A DNA stretch of 64,000 nucleotides from JAYFRE01 sp034926235 (GCA_034926235.1 JAYFRE010000128.1:7696-71695); one strand, 5' to 3'. Counted from the stretch's first letter, positions 24,353 to 33,067 are shown. The notes: generated by a model not told the origin, from the letters alone. Numbers and translations are program-made.

Positions 24353-25676
24353 GAGAAAACTGATTCTAGACTCTCTCGTCGTCGGAATGGCTCTCTTCGC
24401 GATGTTCTTCGGGGCCGGAAACATTATTTTTCCGCCTTATATCGGGCTTGGGGCCGGCGCGGACTGGTATGTGGGCTTTCTTGGCTATTTCATTTCCGAT
24501 ATTGGCCTCGCCGTGCTCACCATCTTTGCCATTTTGCGCTCGGACAGCGTGTCGCGGAACGAGGGCTTGATGTATCGCCTTGGCGGCGTTCCAGCGACGC
24601 TGATGATGGGAGCCATCGTTTTATGCATCGGGCCGCTTCTGGCCGTGCCCAGAACGGCGGCCACCGCTTTTCAGATCGGCATGGCTCCCTATACCGGGGA
24701 TGGCAGGATGGCTTCGGCGGTGTTCACGGCCGTCTTTTTTCTGGTCGTCCTGGCCTTTTCGATCCGGGAATCGAAGATGGTGGACATCGTTGGCAAATAT
24801 TTGACCCCCATAAAATTTTTCGGCCTTCTGCTGATTATCGGCGGCGGAATCCTCTTCCCCATCGGTCCGATCAACCCGGTGTCCAGAATCGAGAACGTTC
24901 CACTTACTGGCGTTATCGCCGGCTATCAGACGATGGACGTCCTGGCCGCCTTGATGTTCGGGGTCATCATCGTCAGGGCGCTTAAGGCCAAGGGGCATGA
25001 CAGCCCGAAAGCGATGACGCTTTCGGTGGTTCTGGCCAGCATCATCGCTTCGGTTCTGCTGCTGATCGTTTATGCCGGGCTTTGTTATCTGGGGGCGACG
25101 GCGTCCACTCTCTATCCCATGGATGTGGATCGGGGCCATCTGGTCGTTCTCATCACACAGGGCATTTTTGGGGCGCACAGCGTCATACTGTTGGGCGTCA
25201 TCGTCTCGGTGTCTTGCCTGGCGACGGCCATTGCGCTGTGCAGTACGACCGGCTCGTTCTTTTCCCGGCTCAGCAAGGGCCGGCTTTCCTACAATATGGT
25301 CGTGGTCGCCGTCTGCGTGTTCAGCGCGGTGGTCGCCAATTTCGGCCTGACGTCGATCATCAATTTCGCTGTCCCGATTCTGACCGTGATTTATCCGGGA
25401 GCCTTGGTTGTTGTCGCCATGACGTTCTTGGACCGGCATGTGTATAACGACAATATCGTCAAATTTGCTGCCGCCGGGGCCATGCTGGTCAGCCTGTTGG
25501 AGGTTCTGAACGGCTTCGGGGCTCCTTTCGGCTTTGTCCAAGGACTTCCCTTCAGCAGCCTTGGTTTCGGCTGGGTCATCCCCGCCATTCTGTGCGCCAA
25601 TCTTGGAATTTTTGTAAAGCCGCGCTGCCCCGGCGCGGCTGAACTCCGGGAAACCACGTTGAGCGCTAATTCATAG
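24351..25676 (+). CDS. brnQ: Branched-chain amino acid transport system II carrier protein
   Basis: A 441-residue cation-coupled branched-chain amino acid carrier of the LivCS/BrnQ family with about twelve membrane helices. The N-terminal signature GMALFAMFFGAGNIIFPPYIG is clear, followed by IGPLLAVPRTAATAF and a C-terminal run of hydrophobic helices. It imports leucine, isoleucine and valine across the inner membrane. The preceding gene deaminates such amino acids, so the two form a logical uptake and first-step pair. AAGGAG lies 7 nt ahead of the ATG and inside a small hairpin. A near-perfect hairpin follows the stop. Confidence 0.93.
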   Translation: MRKLILDSLVVGMALFAMFFGAGNIIFPPYIGLGAGADWYVGFLGYFISDIGLAVLTIFAILRSDSVSRNEGLMYRLGGVPATLMMGAIVLCIGPLLAVPRTAATAFQIGMAPYTGDGRMASAVFTAVFFLVVLAFSIRESKMVDIVGKYLTPIKFFGLLLIIGGGILFPIGPINPVSRIENVPLTGVIAGYQTMDVLAALMFGVIIVRALKAKGHDSPKAMTLSVVLASIIASVLLLIVYAGLCYLGATASTLYPMDVDRGHLVVLITQGIFGAHSVILLGVIVSVSCLATAIALCSTTGSFFSRLSKGRLSYNMVVVAVCVFSAVVANFGLTSIINFAVPILTVIYPGALVVVAMTFLDRHVYNDNIVKFAAAGAMLVSLLEVLNGFGAPFGFVQGLPFSSLGFGWVIPAILCANLGIFVKPRCPGAAELRETTLSANS

Positions 25677-25690
25677 CGCGCATCCATAGG

Positions 25691-25731
25691 AAAAGAGGCG
25701 CGGACGGAAGGATGCCGTCCGTGCCCCTTTT
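25691..25731. terminator. Bidirectional terminator between brnQ and the BMP-type permease gene
   Basis: 17-nt arms (25691-25707 and 25715-25731) pair with two G-U type exceptions around a 7-nt loop, with AAAAG at one end and CTTTT at the other. It lies between convergent genes. Confidence 0.75.
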
Positions 25732-25742
25732 CGGATCATCTT

Positions 25743-26657
25743 TCAAAGCGATGGATGGAACGGCTTGCCGAGATCGGCAGGGGCGTTGAGGCGCGCCTTC
25801 CAGGGACCGGCTGAAATCACCGTCAGAACGATGATGGTGGCGGCATAGGGCAGCATGGCGAAAAGCTGCGGCGGTAGGTCGGCGACCCCTTGCGCATGCA
25901 TTTGCAGAATCGAAACTCCGCCGAACAGATAGGCTCCGGCCAAAACGCGCCAGGGTCGCCATGACCCGAACACCACCAGCGCGATGGCGATCCAGCCGCG
26001 CCCGGCGGTCATGTTTTCGGCCCACATCGGCGTGTAGGCCAGGGCCAGGAACGCGCCGCCCAGCCCGGCCGCCGCGCCGCCGAACAGGGTCGCGCCGTAG
26101 CGGATGCCGATCACCGGCAATCCCAAAGAATGGGCGGAACGGGCCGATTCACCCGCCGCGCGCAGCATCAATCCCATGCGGGTGCGTTTCAGCACCCAGG
26201 CGACCAGCGCGGCCAGCGCCACCGACAGATAGACCAGGATGTCCTGGCCGAACAGCAAGGGCCCGATCACCGGCAGGTCGGACAGGCCCGGAATGTCGAG
26301 CCGGGGCAGGGCCGGCAGCGGGATACCGACAAAAGACCGCCCCAGAAGCGAGGACAGCCCGATGCCGAACAAGGTCAGCGCCAGCCCGGTGCCGACCTGG
26401 TTGGCCATCAAAGACAGGGTCAGGACGGCGAACAAGAGCGCCATCACGGATCCGGCCAGGGCTCCGGCGATGATGCCCAGAACCCAGCTGCCGCTGGTCA
26501 CGGTGACGGCGAAACTGGTCACTGCGCCGATCAGCATCATGCCTTCGACGCCCAGATTGAGCACACCGGCGCGTTCGGCCACCAATTCGCCGATGGCGGC
26601 GAACAGCAACGGCGTGGCGGCGGCGATGACGGCCATGGCGATCGAGGTGGCGATCAT
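25743..26657 (-). CDS. ABC transporter permease, BMP/nucleoside type (NupQ-like)
   Basis: A 304-residue permease of the branched-chain/ribose superfamily with eight to ten hydrophobic segments. ERAGVLNLGVEGMMLIGA near residue 30 is the hallmark of the NupQ/YufQ permeases that work with BMP binding proteins. It should pair with the longer permease encoded just upstream (4-bp overlap). The expected cargo is a nucleoside, purine or related heterocycle. No binding protein gene is in this operon; the likely partner is the BMP protein at 17.0-18.1 kb. Confidence 0.9.
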   Translation of the reverse strand: MIATSIAMAVIAAATPLLFAAIGELVAERAGVLNLGVEGMMLIGAVTSFAVTVTSGSWVLGIIAGALAGSVMALLFAVLTLSLMANQVGTGLALTLFGIGLSSLLGRSFVGIPLPALPRLDIPGLSDLPVIGPLLFGQDILVYLSVALAALVAWVLKRTRMGLMLRAAGESARSAHSLGLPVIGIRYGATLFGGAAAGLGGAFLALAYTPMWAENMTAGRGWIAIALVVFGSWRPWRVLAGAYLFGGVSILQMHAQGVADLPPQLFAMLPYAATIIVLTVISAGPWKARLNAPADLGKPFHPSL

Positions 26658-27739
26658 GACCGTTTCTCCGCCGAAGCCGGGGCGCGGCGCAACCGGATGT
26701 AAAAGCGCGACAGGAAGTCGCAGGCCAGCAGATAGAACAGCAGCATGCCCTGGAACACGCCGACGGCGGCGGCGGGAAGCTGGTCCTGAACCTGGGCGAT
26801 TTCGCCGCCATTATAGGACAGCGCCACCAGGAAGCCGGCGGCGATGATGCCCAGCGGGTGCAGCCGTCCCAGGAAGGCGACGATGATGGCAGTGAAGCCG
26901 TAGCCCGGCGAGATTTGCGGCAGAAGCTGGCCGATCGGGCCTGCGATCTCGAAACAGCCGGCCAATCCGGCCAGCCCGCCGCCGGCCAGCAGCGTCATCC
27001 AGATCGTGTGGTTGCGCGAAAAACCGGCGAAACGGGCGGCTTCGGGCGCTTGTCCCGACACGTCGAGACGAAAGCCGGCCATGGTCCGCGCGCTCAAGAT
27101 CCAGGCCAGCAGCGCCGCGCCCAGGGCGATCAGGATGCCTGGATGCAGTCTTGTGCCATCGACCAGCAGGGGAAGCTGCGCCGATTCGCTGAACAGCCGG
27201 GATTCGGGGAAATTGAGACCGTCCGGATCGCGCCACGGCCCAAAGACCAGGATGCTCAAGATCAGGGTGGCGATATAGGTCAGCATCAGGCTGCTCAGGA
27301 TTTCATTGACGTCAAAGCGCGTCTTCAGGAAAGCGGGAATGGCGGCGTAGGCCATGCCGCCCAGCGCGCCCGCCAGCGTCATCAAGGGCAGAATCCACCA
27401 GCCGCTTTCGTTCCAGAAGGCAAGCGCCACGCCGCCCGAACAGATCGCGCCGGCGATCAATTGCCCTTCGGCCCCGATATTCCAGACATTGGCGCGAAAG
27501 CCCAGCGCCAGTCCGGTGGCGATCAGCACCAAAGGCCCGGCCTTCAGGCACAACTCGGCCAGGCCGAAGCCGGTCAGCAGCGGAGCGACCAGGAAATGAT
27601 AGAGCGTGCGCGACGGGTCCAGCCCCAGCGCCAGAAACAGGACATAGCCGCTGGCGACGGTCAGGACGACCGCCAGCAGCGGCGTCGCATAGAACAAGAC
27701 CGGCGAGACGCTGCGGCGCGGTTCGATCTCAAGCCGCAT
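26654..27739 (-). CDS. ABC transporter permease, BMP/nucleoside type (NupP-like)
   Basis: A 361-residue permease with about ten membrane segments. ATGLALGFRANVWNIGAEGQLIAGA is the NupP/YufP hallmark, and EILSSLMLTYIA and GYGFTAIIVAFLGRLHPLGI complete the family pattern. It forms a heterodimeric channel with the NupQ-like protein. It overlaps the ATPase gene by 11 bp and the second permease by 4 bp, so all three are one operon. Confidence 0.9.
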   Translation of the reverse strand: MRLEIEPRRSVSPVLFYATPLLAVVLTVASGYVLFLALGLDPSRTLYHFLVAPLLTGFGLAELCLKAGPLVLIATGLALGFRANVWNIGAEGQLIAGAICSGGVALAFWNESGWWILPLMTLAGALGGMAYAAIPAFLKTRFDVNEILSSLMLTYIATLILSILVFGPWRDPDGLNFPESRLFSESAQLPLLVDGTRLHPGILIALGAALLAWILSARTMAGFRLDVSGQAPEAARFAGFSRNHTIWMTLLAGGGLAGLAGCFEIAGPIGQLLPQISPGYGFTAIIVAFLGRLHPLGIIAAGFLVALSYNGGEIAQVQDQLPAAAVGVFQGMLLFYLLACDFLSRFYIRLRRAPASAEKRS

Positions 27740-29276
27740 GGGTTTGTCCTTTGGCGTCCGCCGCGCCGCCCATCAGCAATCCGATCGCTTCAGCGGAAAC
27801 GTCGCTGGTCGGCATCGGCGGCGTCAGGCGGCCCAGATGAATCACCATCAGCCGGTCCGACAAAGCGAGCAGCTCGTCCAGATCCTGGGAAATCACCACG
27901 ATTCCGGCGCCGCGCCGCGCGAGGTCGAACAAAGCCTGATGAATGGCCGCCGCCGCGCCCGCATCGACACCCCAGGTCGGCTGGGCGATGATCAGCGCCT
28001 TGGGATTTTGCAGGATGTCGCGTCCGACGACGAATTTTTGCAGATTGCCGCCGGACAGCGTGCCGGCTGCGGCCTGCGGCCCGTCCGCCTTGACTCCATA
28101 GGCGTCGATGATGCGCCGGGCGAAAGCCATGGCCTTGCTTTTGCGCAACAGCCCATGCCTCGACAACGCCATGCCGCCGCGCGCCGACAATAGGGTATTG
28201 GCGGCCAGGCTCATTCCCAGCACGGCGGTGCAGCCGTCCCGTTTTTCCGGCACGGCATAAAGCCCCTGGGCGCGTCGCTGCTCGAAATCGAGTTTGCCGA
28301 CAGGCTGACCGTCGAATTGGATGCGGCTGGCATCGGGCAGCAGCCTTTCACCCGACAGTGCGGCCATCAATTCATCCTGGCCGTTGCCCGATACGCCGGC
28401 AATGCCCAAAATCTCGCCCGCCGCCAGGCTGAAGCCGACATCCTTGAGCGCAACTCCGAAAGGCTGATCGGCGGGCAAATTCAGCCCGGAGACGACCAGC
28501 CGGGGTGCGCCCACAGCCTCGTTCCGCTGCCGGCTGGCGGTCGCCGGAACGCCGCCGATCATGAGCTGGGCCATGCTTTGAGCCGATTCCTTGGCCGGAT
28601 CGCAGCTTCCGACCACGCGGCCGCCACGCAGAATGGTGGCATGCTGGCACAGCTCCTGCAATTCGTAGAGCTTGTGTGAAATATAGAGGATCGAACAGCC
28701 TTCCGCCGCCAGACGGCGCAGTGTTTCAAAAAGCTGACGGGTTTCCTGCGGGGTCAGAACCGATGTCGGTTCGTCCATGATCAACAGTCTGGGGTCCTGC
28801 AACAGGCAGCGGACGATTTCGACCCGCTGGCGTTCCCCTACCGACAGGGTATGGATGTCGCGGTCTGGGTCCAGGGCCAGCCCATAGGACGCCGACAATT
28901 CGGCGATGCGGCGGCTAAGCGCCTTCATACCGCCCGATTGATTGAGGCCGAGCGCGATATTCTCGGCCACCGTCATCGCCTCGAACAGCGAGAAATGCTG
29001 GAACACCATGCCGATGCCAAGCGCGCGCGCCGCGCGCGGGGAATCGATTCGCACCACGCGCCCGTTCCACAGAATCTCGCCCTCGTCGGGCTGAAGAATG
29101 CCGTAGATGATCTTGACGATGGTGCTTTTGCCAGCGCCGTTCTCGCCCAGCAGGGCGTGGATCTGCCCTGGCGCAACCTCGAAGCCGATCCGGTCGTTGG
29201 CCTGGACGGCTTGGAAGCGCTTGCTGATGTTCCGGACGGCCAAACGGGGAGGCTGTGCAACCTCGATCTTGGACAA
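27729..29276 (-). CDS. ABC transporter ATP-binding protein with two ATPase domains (NupO-like)
   Basis: About 515 residues containing two fused nucleotide-binding domains. The first is complete: Walker A GENGAGKST, signature LSVGERQRVEI, Walker B LLIMDEPTS. The second has a degenerate Walker A (GVSGNGQDELMAALSG), an intact signature LSGGNLQKFVVG and the altered Walker B LIIAQPTWGVD. This asymmetry is normal for RbsA/NupO-type subunits. The TTG start at 29276 has AAGGA 7 nt upstream; a TTG at 29297 is in frame but badly spaced. It is the first gene of the operon with two permeases and powers import of a BMP-type ligand. Confidence 0.9.
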   Translation of the reverse strand: MSKIEVAQPPRLAVRNISKRFQAVQANDRIGFEVAPGQIHALLGENGAGKSTIVKIIYGILQPDEGEILWNGRVVRIDSPRAARALGIGMVFQHFSLFEAMTVAENIALGLNQSGGMKALSRRIAELSASYGLALDPDRDIHTLSVGERQRVEIVRCLLQDPRLLIMDEPTSVLTPQETRQLFETLRRLAAEGCSILYISHKLYELQELCQHATILRGGRVVGSCDPAKESAQSMAQLMIGGVPATASRQRNEAVGAPRLVVSGLNLPADQPFGVALKDVGFSLAAGEILGIAGVSGNGQDELMAALSGERLLPDASRIQFDGQPVGKLDFEQRRAQGLYAVPEKRDGCTAVLGMSLAANTLLSARGGMALSRHGLLRKSKAMAFARRIIDAYGVKADGPQAAAGTLSGGNLQKFVVGRDILQNPKALIIAQPTWGVDAGAAAAIHQALFDLARRGAGIVVISQDLDELLALSDRLMVIHLGRLTPPMPTSDVSAEAIGLLMGGAADAKGQTHAA

Positions 29277-29360
29277 ACCTGGTTCCTTCGCCGCCAATTC
29301 CCTCGCTCAAGGCCCCCCTCATAGGCCATTTCGGCGCGGGATGGAAGGGCGATGAGACGG

Positions 29361-29397
29361 GAAACCCCCGGCCGGAAAAAATCCGGCCGGGGGTTTC
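29361..29397 (-). terminator. Intrinsic terminator of ald
   Basis: A perfect 16-bp inverted repeat (29361-29376 and 29382-29397) with a 5-nt A-rich loop, 13 nt beyond the ald stop on the minus strand. It separates ald from the transporter operon downstream. Confidence 0.8.
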
Positions 29398-29409
29398 GGC
29401 GGCAGGAGC

Positions 29410-30522
29410 CTAAAGCAGAGAGGCGGCAGGCGTGTAGCTGTAGCCCAACGCGTCGGCCACGGCCTTGAAAGTGACCTTGCCGTCATGGACGTTAAGACCG
29501 GCCCGAAGATGGACATCGTCGGTCAGAGCCCGTTTCCATCCCTTGTTGGCAAGCGCCATGGCGAAGGGCAGAGTGGCGCTGGCCAGGGCGAAGGTCGATG
29601 TGCGCGCCACCGCTCCCGGCATGTTGGTGACGCAATAATGGGTGACGCCATCGACGGTGAAGGTCGGTTCGGCGTGGGTGGTGGGACGGCTGGTTTCAAA
29701 GCAGCCGCCTTGATCGATGGCGATATCGACCAGCACCGAGCCCGGGCGCATGGTTTTGACCATTTCGGCGCTGACCAGCTTGGGCGTGGTCGCGCCGGCG
29801 ATCAACACCGCGCCGATGACCAGATCGGCCTCGGCGACCAGTTCGGCGACGGCGGCTTTGGTCGAGAATACGGTCGAAACGACGGTGCCGAAACGGTCGT
29901 TGGCGCGTCGCAAAGCGGGCAGGGAGCGATCGACCAGCGTCACCTTGGCGCCCATGCCAAGAGCGATCAGGGCGGCGTTGGACCCGGCGACGCCCGCGCC
30001 CAGGATGACGACCCGGCCCGGGGCGACGCCCGGCACGCCAGCCAGCAGTACGCCGCTGCCGCCATGGGCTTTTTCCAGACAGGCCGCGCCGACCTGGACC
30101 GACATGCGACCAGCGACTTCCGACATCGGCGTCAGCAAGGGCAGGCTGCCATCGGGCGCGGTGACGGTTTCATAGGCGACGCAGGTCGCGCCGCTGGCGA
30201 CCAGATCCCTGGTCTGTTCGGCGTCGGGGGCCAGATGGAGATAGGTGTAAAGAAGCTGGCCGGGGCGCAGCTTTTTGCGTTCGGCCGCCAACGGCTCCTT
30301 GACCTTGACGATCATCTCGGCCTTGGCGAAGACTGTGTCGGCGTTGGCGGCGATTTCCGCGCCGGCCTTGATGTAATCGGCATCGCTGATGCCGGCGCCG
30401 ATACCGGCGCCTGCCTCGATCAGGACAGTGTGGCCGGCGCCGACCAGTTCGGCGACGCCGGCGGGAACCAGCCCGACCCGATACTCATGAATCTTGATTT
30501 CCTTGGGGACACCAATGCGCAC
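29410..30522 (-). CDS. ald: Alanine dehydrogenase
   Basis: A 370-residue NAD-dependent alanine dehydrogenase converting L-alanine to pyruvate and ammonium, reversibly. The family N-terminus RIGVPKEIKIHEYRVGLVP, catalytic His in YTYLHLAPD, Rossmann segment VILGAGVAGSNAALIALGMGAKV and the catalytic Asp in VDIAIDQGGCFETSRPTTH are all present. The GTG start at 30522 has GGAGG 5 nt upstream and gives the usual length. It is divergent from an Lrp-type regulator that probably controls it. The alanine-producing aminotransferase at 31.7 kb would feed it. The shared gap carries an FNR/FixK-like box. Confidence 0.95.
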   Translation of the reverse strand: MRIGVPKEIKIHEYRVGLVPAGVAELVGAGHTVLIEAGAGIGAGISDADYIKAGAEIAANADTVFAKAEMIVKVKEPLAAERKKLRPGQLLYTYLHLAPDAEQTRDLVASGATCVAYETVTAPDGSLPLLTPMSEVAGRMSVQVGAACLEKAHGGSGVLLAGVPGVAPGRVVILGAGVAGSNAALIALGMGAKVTLVDRSLPALRRANDRFGTVVSTVFSTKAAVAELVAEADLVIGAVLIAGATTPKLVSAEMVKTMRPGSVLVDIAIDQGGCFETSRPTTHAEPTFTVDGVTHYCVTNMPGAVARTSTFALASATLPFAMALANKGWKRALTDDVHLRAGLNVHDGKVTFKAVADALGYSYTPAASLL

Positions 30523-30626
30523 GGGAACCTCCAGCCGCGAAGAATTAAGATAGGTCATTATGACGCGGAATCTGTCGCATTTGCCGCTGAAATGAGAGGG
30601 CATGACGGGGCTTATTGCACAAAAAA

Positions 30627-30640
30627 TTGACAAAAATCAA
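30627..30640. promoter_or_regulatory. FNR/FixK-type box between ald and lrp
   Basis: TTGAC-AAAA-ATCAA matches the TTGAY-N4-RTCAA consensus of FNR/FixK family regulators. It lies 24 nt upstream of the Lrp-type gene and 105 nt upstream of ald. The surrounding DNA is AT-rich, so a chance match or an Lrp site is also possible. Confidence 0.45.
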
Positions 30641-30663
30641 AAATGACGAAAGGATATGCAATC

Positions 30664-31122
30664 ATGACTTTGGATAGCCGCGATCGCGCCATTTTAACCT
30701 ATCTGCAAGCCGACGCCCGGCTCACCAATATCGAGCTGGCCGAGCGGGTCGGATTGTCGCCGTCGGCCTGTCTGCGCCGGGTGCGCCTGCTCGAAGAAAT
30801 GGGGTTGGCCGAGGCTTATGTTCTGCTGCTCAACCCGTCGGTGGCCGGATTTTCCGGCAACGCTTTCGTCCAGATCACGCTGGCCGAACAGGGGCGCGAA
30901 TCGCTGGACCGATTCGAGCGCGCGGTGGCCGATATCGGCGAGGTTCAGGCCTGCTATCTGCTGGCCGGTCAGGCCGATTATCTGCTGCATGTCGTCTATA
31001 AGAACAGCGCCGATCTGGAACGCATCCACGCCGACATCCTGACATGCCTGCCGGGCGTGGTGCGGGTCCAATCGATCCTGTCATTGCGCACGGTCAAACG
31101 CACGACGGCGCTGCCGATCTGA
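30664..31122 (+). CDS. Lrp/AsnC family transcriptional regulator, probable regulator of ald
   Basis: A 152-residue Lrp/AsnC protein. The N-terminal helix-turn-helix (LDSRDRAILTYLQADARLTNIELAERVGLSPSACLRRV, residues 2-40) is joined to a C-terminal ligand-binding AsnC domain with GEVQACYLLAGQADYLLHVV. Regulators of this family sense amino acids, and divergent ald/lrp pairs typically respond to alanine. The start at 30664 has AAGGA 9 nt upstream; an in-frame ATG at 30643 has no ribosome binding site. It probably binds the AT-rich 141-bp gap before ald. Confidence 0.92.
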   Translation: MTLDSRDRAILTYLQADARLTNIELAERVGLSPSACLRRVRLLEEMGLAEAYVLLLNPSVAGFSGNAFVQITLAEQGRESLDRFERAVADIGEVQACYLLAGQADYLLHVVYKNSADLERIHADILTCLPGVVRVQSILSLRTVKRTTALPI

Positions 31123-31227
31123 TCGCTGTCCGGAATTGTTCAAAAATATCGACGACCTCATCTGCCGATAATCGCCTTATAGCCTTATCTATAGGGGCCA
31201 TTTTTCTTATGGGGCGAAACACACGCC

Positions 31228-31620
31228 ATGCGAAACGCTGACATCCGGCTGGCTCTGGACGAACTGCTCAATCAACGACACCTTCCGCTGGACGATGTCC
31301 TCGACCGTCATTTCAGTCCCGAATACCGGCAGCGCACCAATGGGCATTGGGACGACCGGGAGGCATTTTCCCGTCATGCGCAGAAACTGCGCGAGGTGGT
31401 GGCGTCGGCCCGCATCGAGGTGCTGGACGAAATCCGCGACGGCAACCGCTATGCCGACCGTCATCGCGTTCATGTCACCAAGCATGACGGCGGAGAGGTC
31501 GTGCAGGAGGTCTATCTGTTTGCAGAATTGGACGCCGCCGGACGTTTTCTGCGGGTCGAGGAAGCCACATTGATGCTGGAAGGCTTGGAGTCCGACCGCG
31601 GGATGGGCAGCATGAAATGA
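31228..31620 (+). CDS. NTF2-like / SnoaL-like domain protein
   Basis: A 130-residue single-domain protein with the cone-shaped NTF2-like fold pattern: an N-terminal helix, YRQRTNGHWDDREAFSRHAQKLRE, then beta strands ending in QEVYLFAELDAAGRFLRVEEATLML. The family includes SnoaL-like cyclases, ketosteroid-isomerase-type enzymes and many ligand-binding proteins of unknown role. No catalytic residues can be assigned. It lies alone between the Lrp gene and a bidirectional terminator. Confidence 0.75.
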   Translation: MRNADIRLALDELLNQRHLPLDDVLDRHFSPEYRQRTNGHWDDREAFSRHAQKLREVVASARIEVLDEIRDGNRYADRHRVHVTKHDGGEVVQEVYLFAELDAAGRFLRVEEATLMLEGLESDRGMGSMK

Positions 31621-31660
31621 AAAAAACCGCCCGTCCGGTTTCCCGGGCGGGCGGTTTTTT
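31621..31660. terminator. Bidirectional terminator between the NTF2-like and aminotransferase genes
   Basis: Arms AAAAAACCGCCCG (31621-31633) and CGGGCGGTTTTTT (31648-31660) form a 13-bp stem with terminal A and T runs, a textbook two-way terminator starting right after the NTF2-like stop codon. Confidence 0.9.
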
Positions 31661-31675
31661 GCGGTATCCGCCGGA

Positions 31676-32995
31676 TCAGGCGGTGGCTTTGATCGCGTCG
31701 GCCAGGATGCCGATCAGCGTGTCGATCTGGGGCTTGTCGATGATCAGGGGCGGGGACAGGGCGATGATGTCGCCGGTGGTGCGGATCAGCGCGCCCTTCT
31801 CGAAGCATTTGACGAACACATCATAGGCCCTGGCGCCCGGCGCGCCGTCGCGCGAGGACAATTCGATACCGGCGGTCAGGCCGATATTGCGGATGTCGAT
31901 GATGTTCGGCAGGCCCTTCAGCGCATGGACCGCGTCTTCCCAATAAGGGGACAGTTCGGCGGCGCGGGTCAGCAGTCCTTCTTCCTGATAGACGTCCAAC
32001 GCCGCCAGACCGGCTGCGGTGGCGACCGGGTGGGCCGAATAGGTGTAGCCGTGCAGGAATTCGATCGCGCTTTCGGGCCCCTGCATGAAGGCGTCATAAA
32101 CCTTGTCGGAGGCGAACACCGCGCCCATCGGGATGGCGGCGTTGGTCAGACCCTTGGCGGTGGTCATGATGTCCGGGGTGACGCCCAGAAGCTGCGATCC
32201 GAACGGCGCGCCCAGGCGGCCGAAACCGGTGATGACCTCGTCGAAGATCAGCAGGATGCCGTATTTGTCGCAGATGGCGCGCAGCCGCTCCAGATAGCCC
32301 TTGGGCGGCACCAGCACGCCGGTCGAACCGGACATCGGCTCGACGATGACGGCGGCGATGGTCGATGCGTCATGCAGCGCCACCAGCCGTTCCAGATCGT
32401 CGGCCAGTTCCGCGCCCCAGGCCGGCTGTCCCCGGGTGAAGGCGTTCTTTTCCAGATTATGGGTGTGGCGCAGATGATCGACGCCGGGCAGAAGCGGGCC
32501 GAAATGCTTGCGATTGCTGCCGATGCCGCCGACCGAGAGACCGCCGAAATTGATGCCGTGATAGGCGCGTTCGCGCCCGATCAGGCGGATGCGGCTGGCA
32601 TCGCCCTTCATGCGGTGATAGGCCAGCGCCATCTTGAGCGCGGTGTCGGCCGATTCGGACCCGGAATTGGTGTAGAAGACGTGATTGAGCGAGCCCGGCG
32701 CTAATTCCGCCAGGCGCGTGGACAGGCGGAACGCGTCGGGATGGCCGATCTGGAAGGTGGGGGCGAAATCCAGCTCGGCGATCTTGGCCTGCACCGCTTT
32801 GACGATCTTGTCGCGGCAATGGCCGGCGTTGCTGCACCACAGGCCCGAGGTGCCGTCCAGAACCTGGCGGCCGTCGGCGCTGGTGTAATACATGCCCTTG
32901 GCGCTGACCAGCAGGCGGGGCTTGGCCTTGAACTGCCGGTTGGCGGTAAAGGGCATCCAGAAGGCGGAGAGATCGTTCGGACGATTTTCGGGCAT
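31676..32995 (-). CDS. Omega-amino acid:pyruvate aminotransferase (class III)
   Basis: A 439-residue class III PLP aminotransferase. The PLP Lys is Lys281 (TTAKGLTNAAIPMGAV). Other family motifs are HVFYTNSGSESADTALKMA, IGRERAYHGINFGGLSVGG and the Asp of LLIFDEVITGFGR. The N-terminus (FWMPFTANRQFK) and SGLWCSNAGHCR closely match beta-alanine:pyruvate transaminases, which make malonate semialdehyde and L-alanine. This connects to mmsA (malonate semialdehyde) and ald (alanine) in the same region. Other omega-amino acids or amines are possible substrates. A PuuR-like regulator is divergent. The start at 32995 gives the family length; its ribosome binding site is weak. Confidence 0.92.
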   Translation of the reverse strand: MPENRPNDLSAFWMPFTANRQFKAKPRLLVSAKGMYYTSADGRQVLDGTSGLWCSNAGHCRDKIVKAVQAKIAELDFAPTFQIGHPDAFRLSTRLAELAPGSLNHVFYTNSGSESADTALKMALAYHRMKGDASRIRLIGRERAYHGINFGGLSVGGIGSNRKHFGPLLPGVDHLRHTHNLEKNAFTRGQPAWGAELADDLERLVALHDASTIAAVIVEPMSGSTGVLVPPKGYLERLRAICDKYGILLIFDEVITGFGRLGAPFGSQLLGVTPDIMTTAKGLTNAAIPMGAVFASDKVYDAFMQGPESAIEFLHGYTYSAHPVATAAGLAALDVYQEEGLLTRAAELSPYWEDAVHALKGLPNIIDIRNIGLTAGIELSSRDGAPGARAYDVFVKCFEKGALIRTTGDIIALSPPLIIDKPQIDTLIGILADAIKATA

Positions 32996-33067
32996 CGGCG
33001 TTACGTTCCTGGCAACGAGGGCGGGAAAGGGAAACCCAAGAGTCCTCCGTTTGCCGATCTTAAACAA

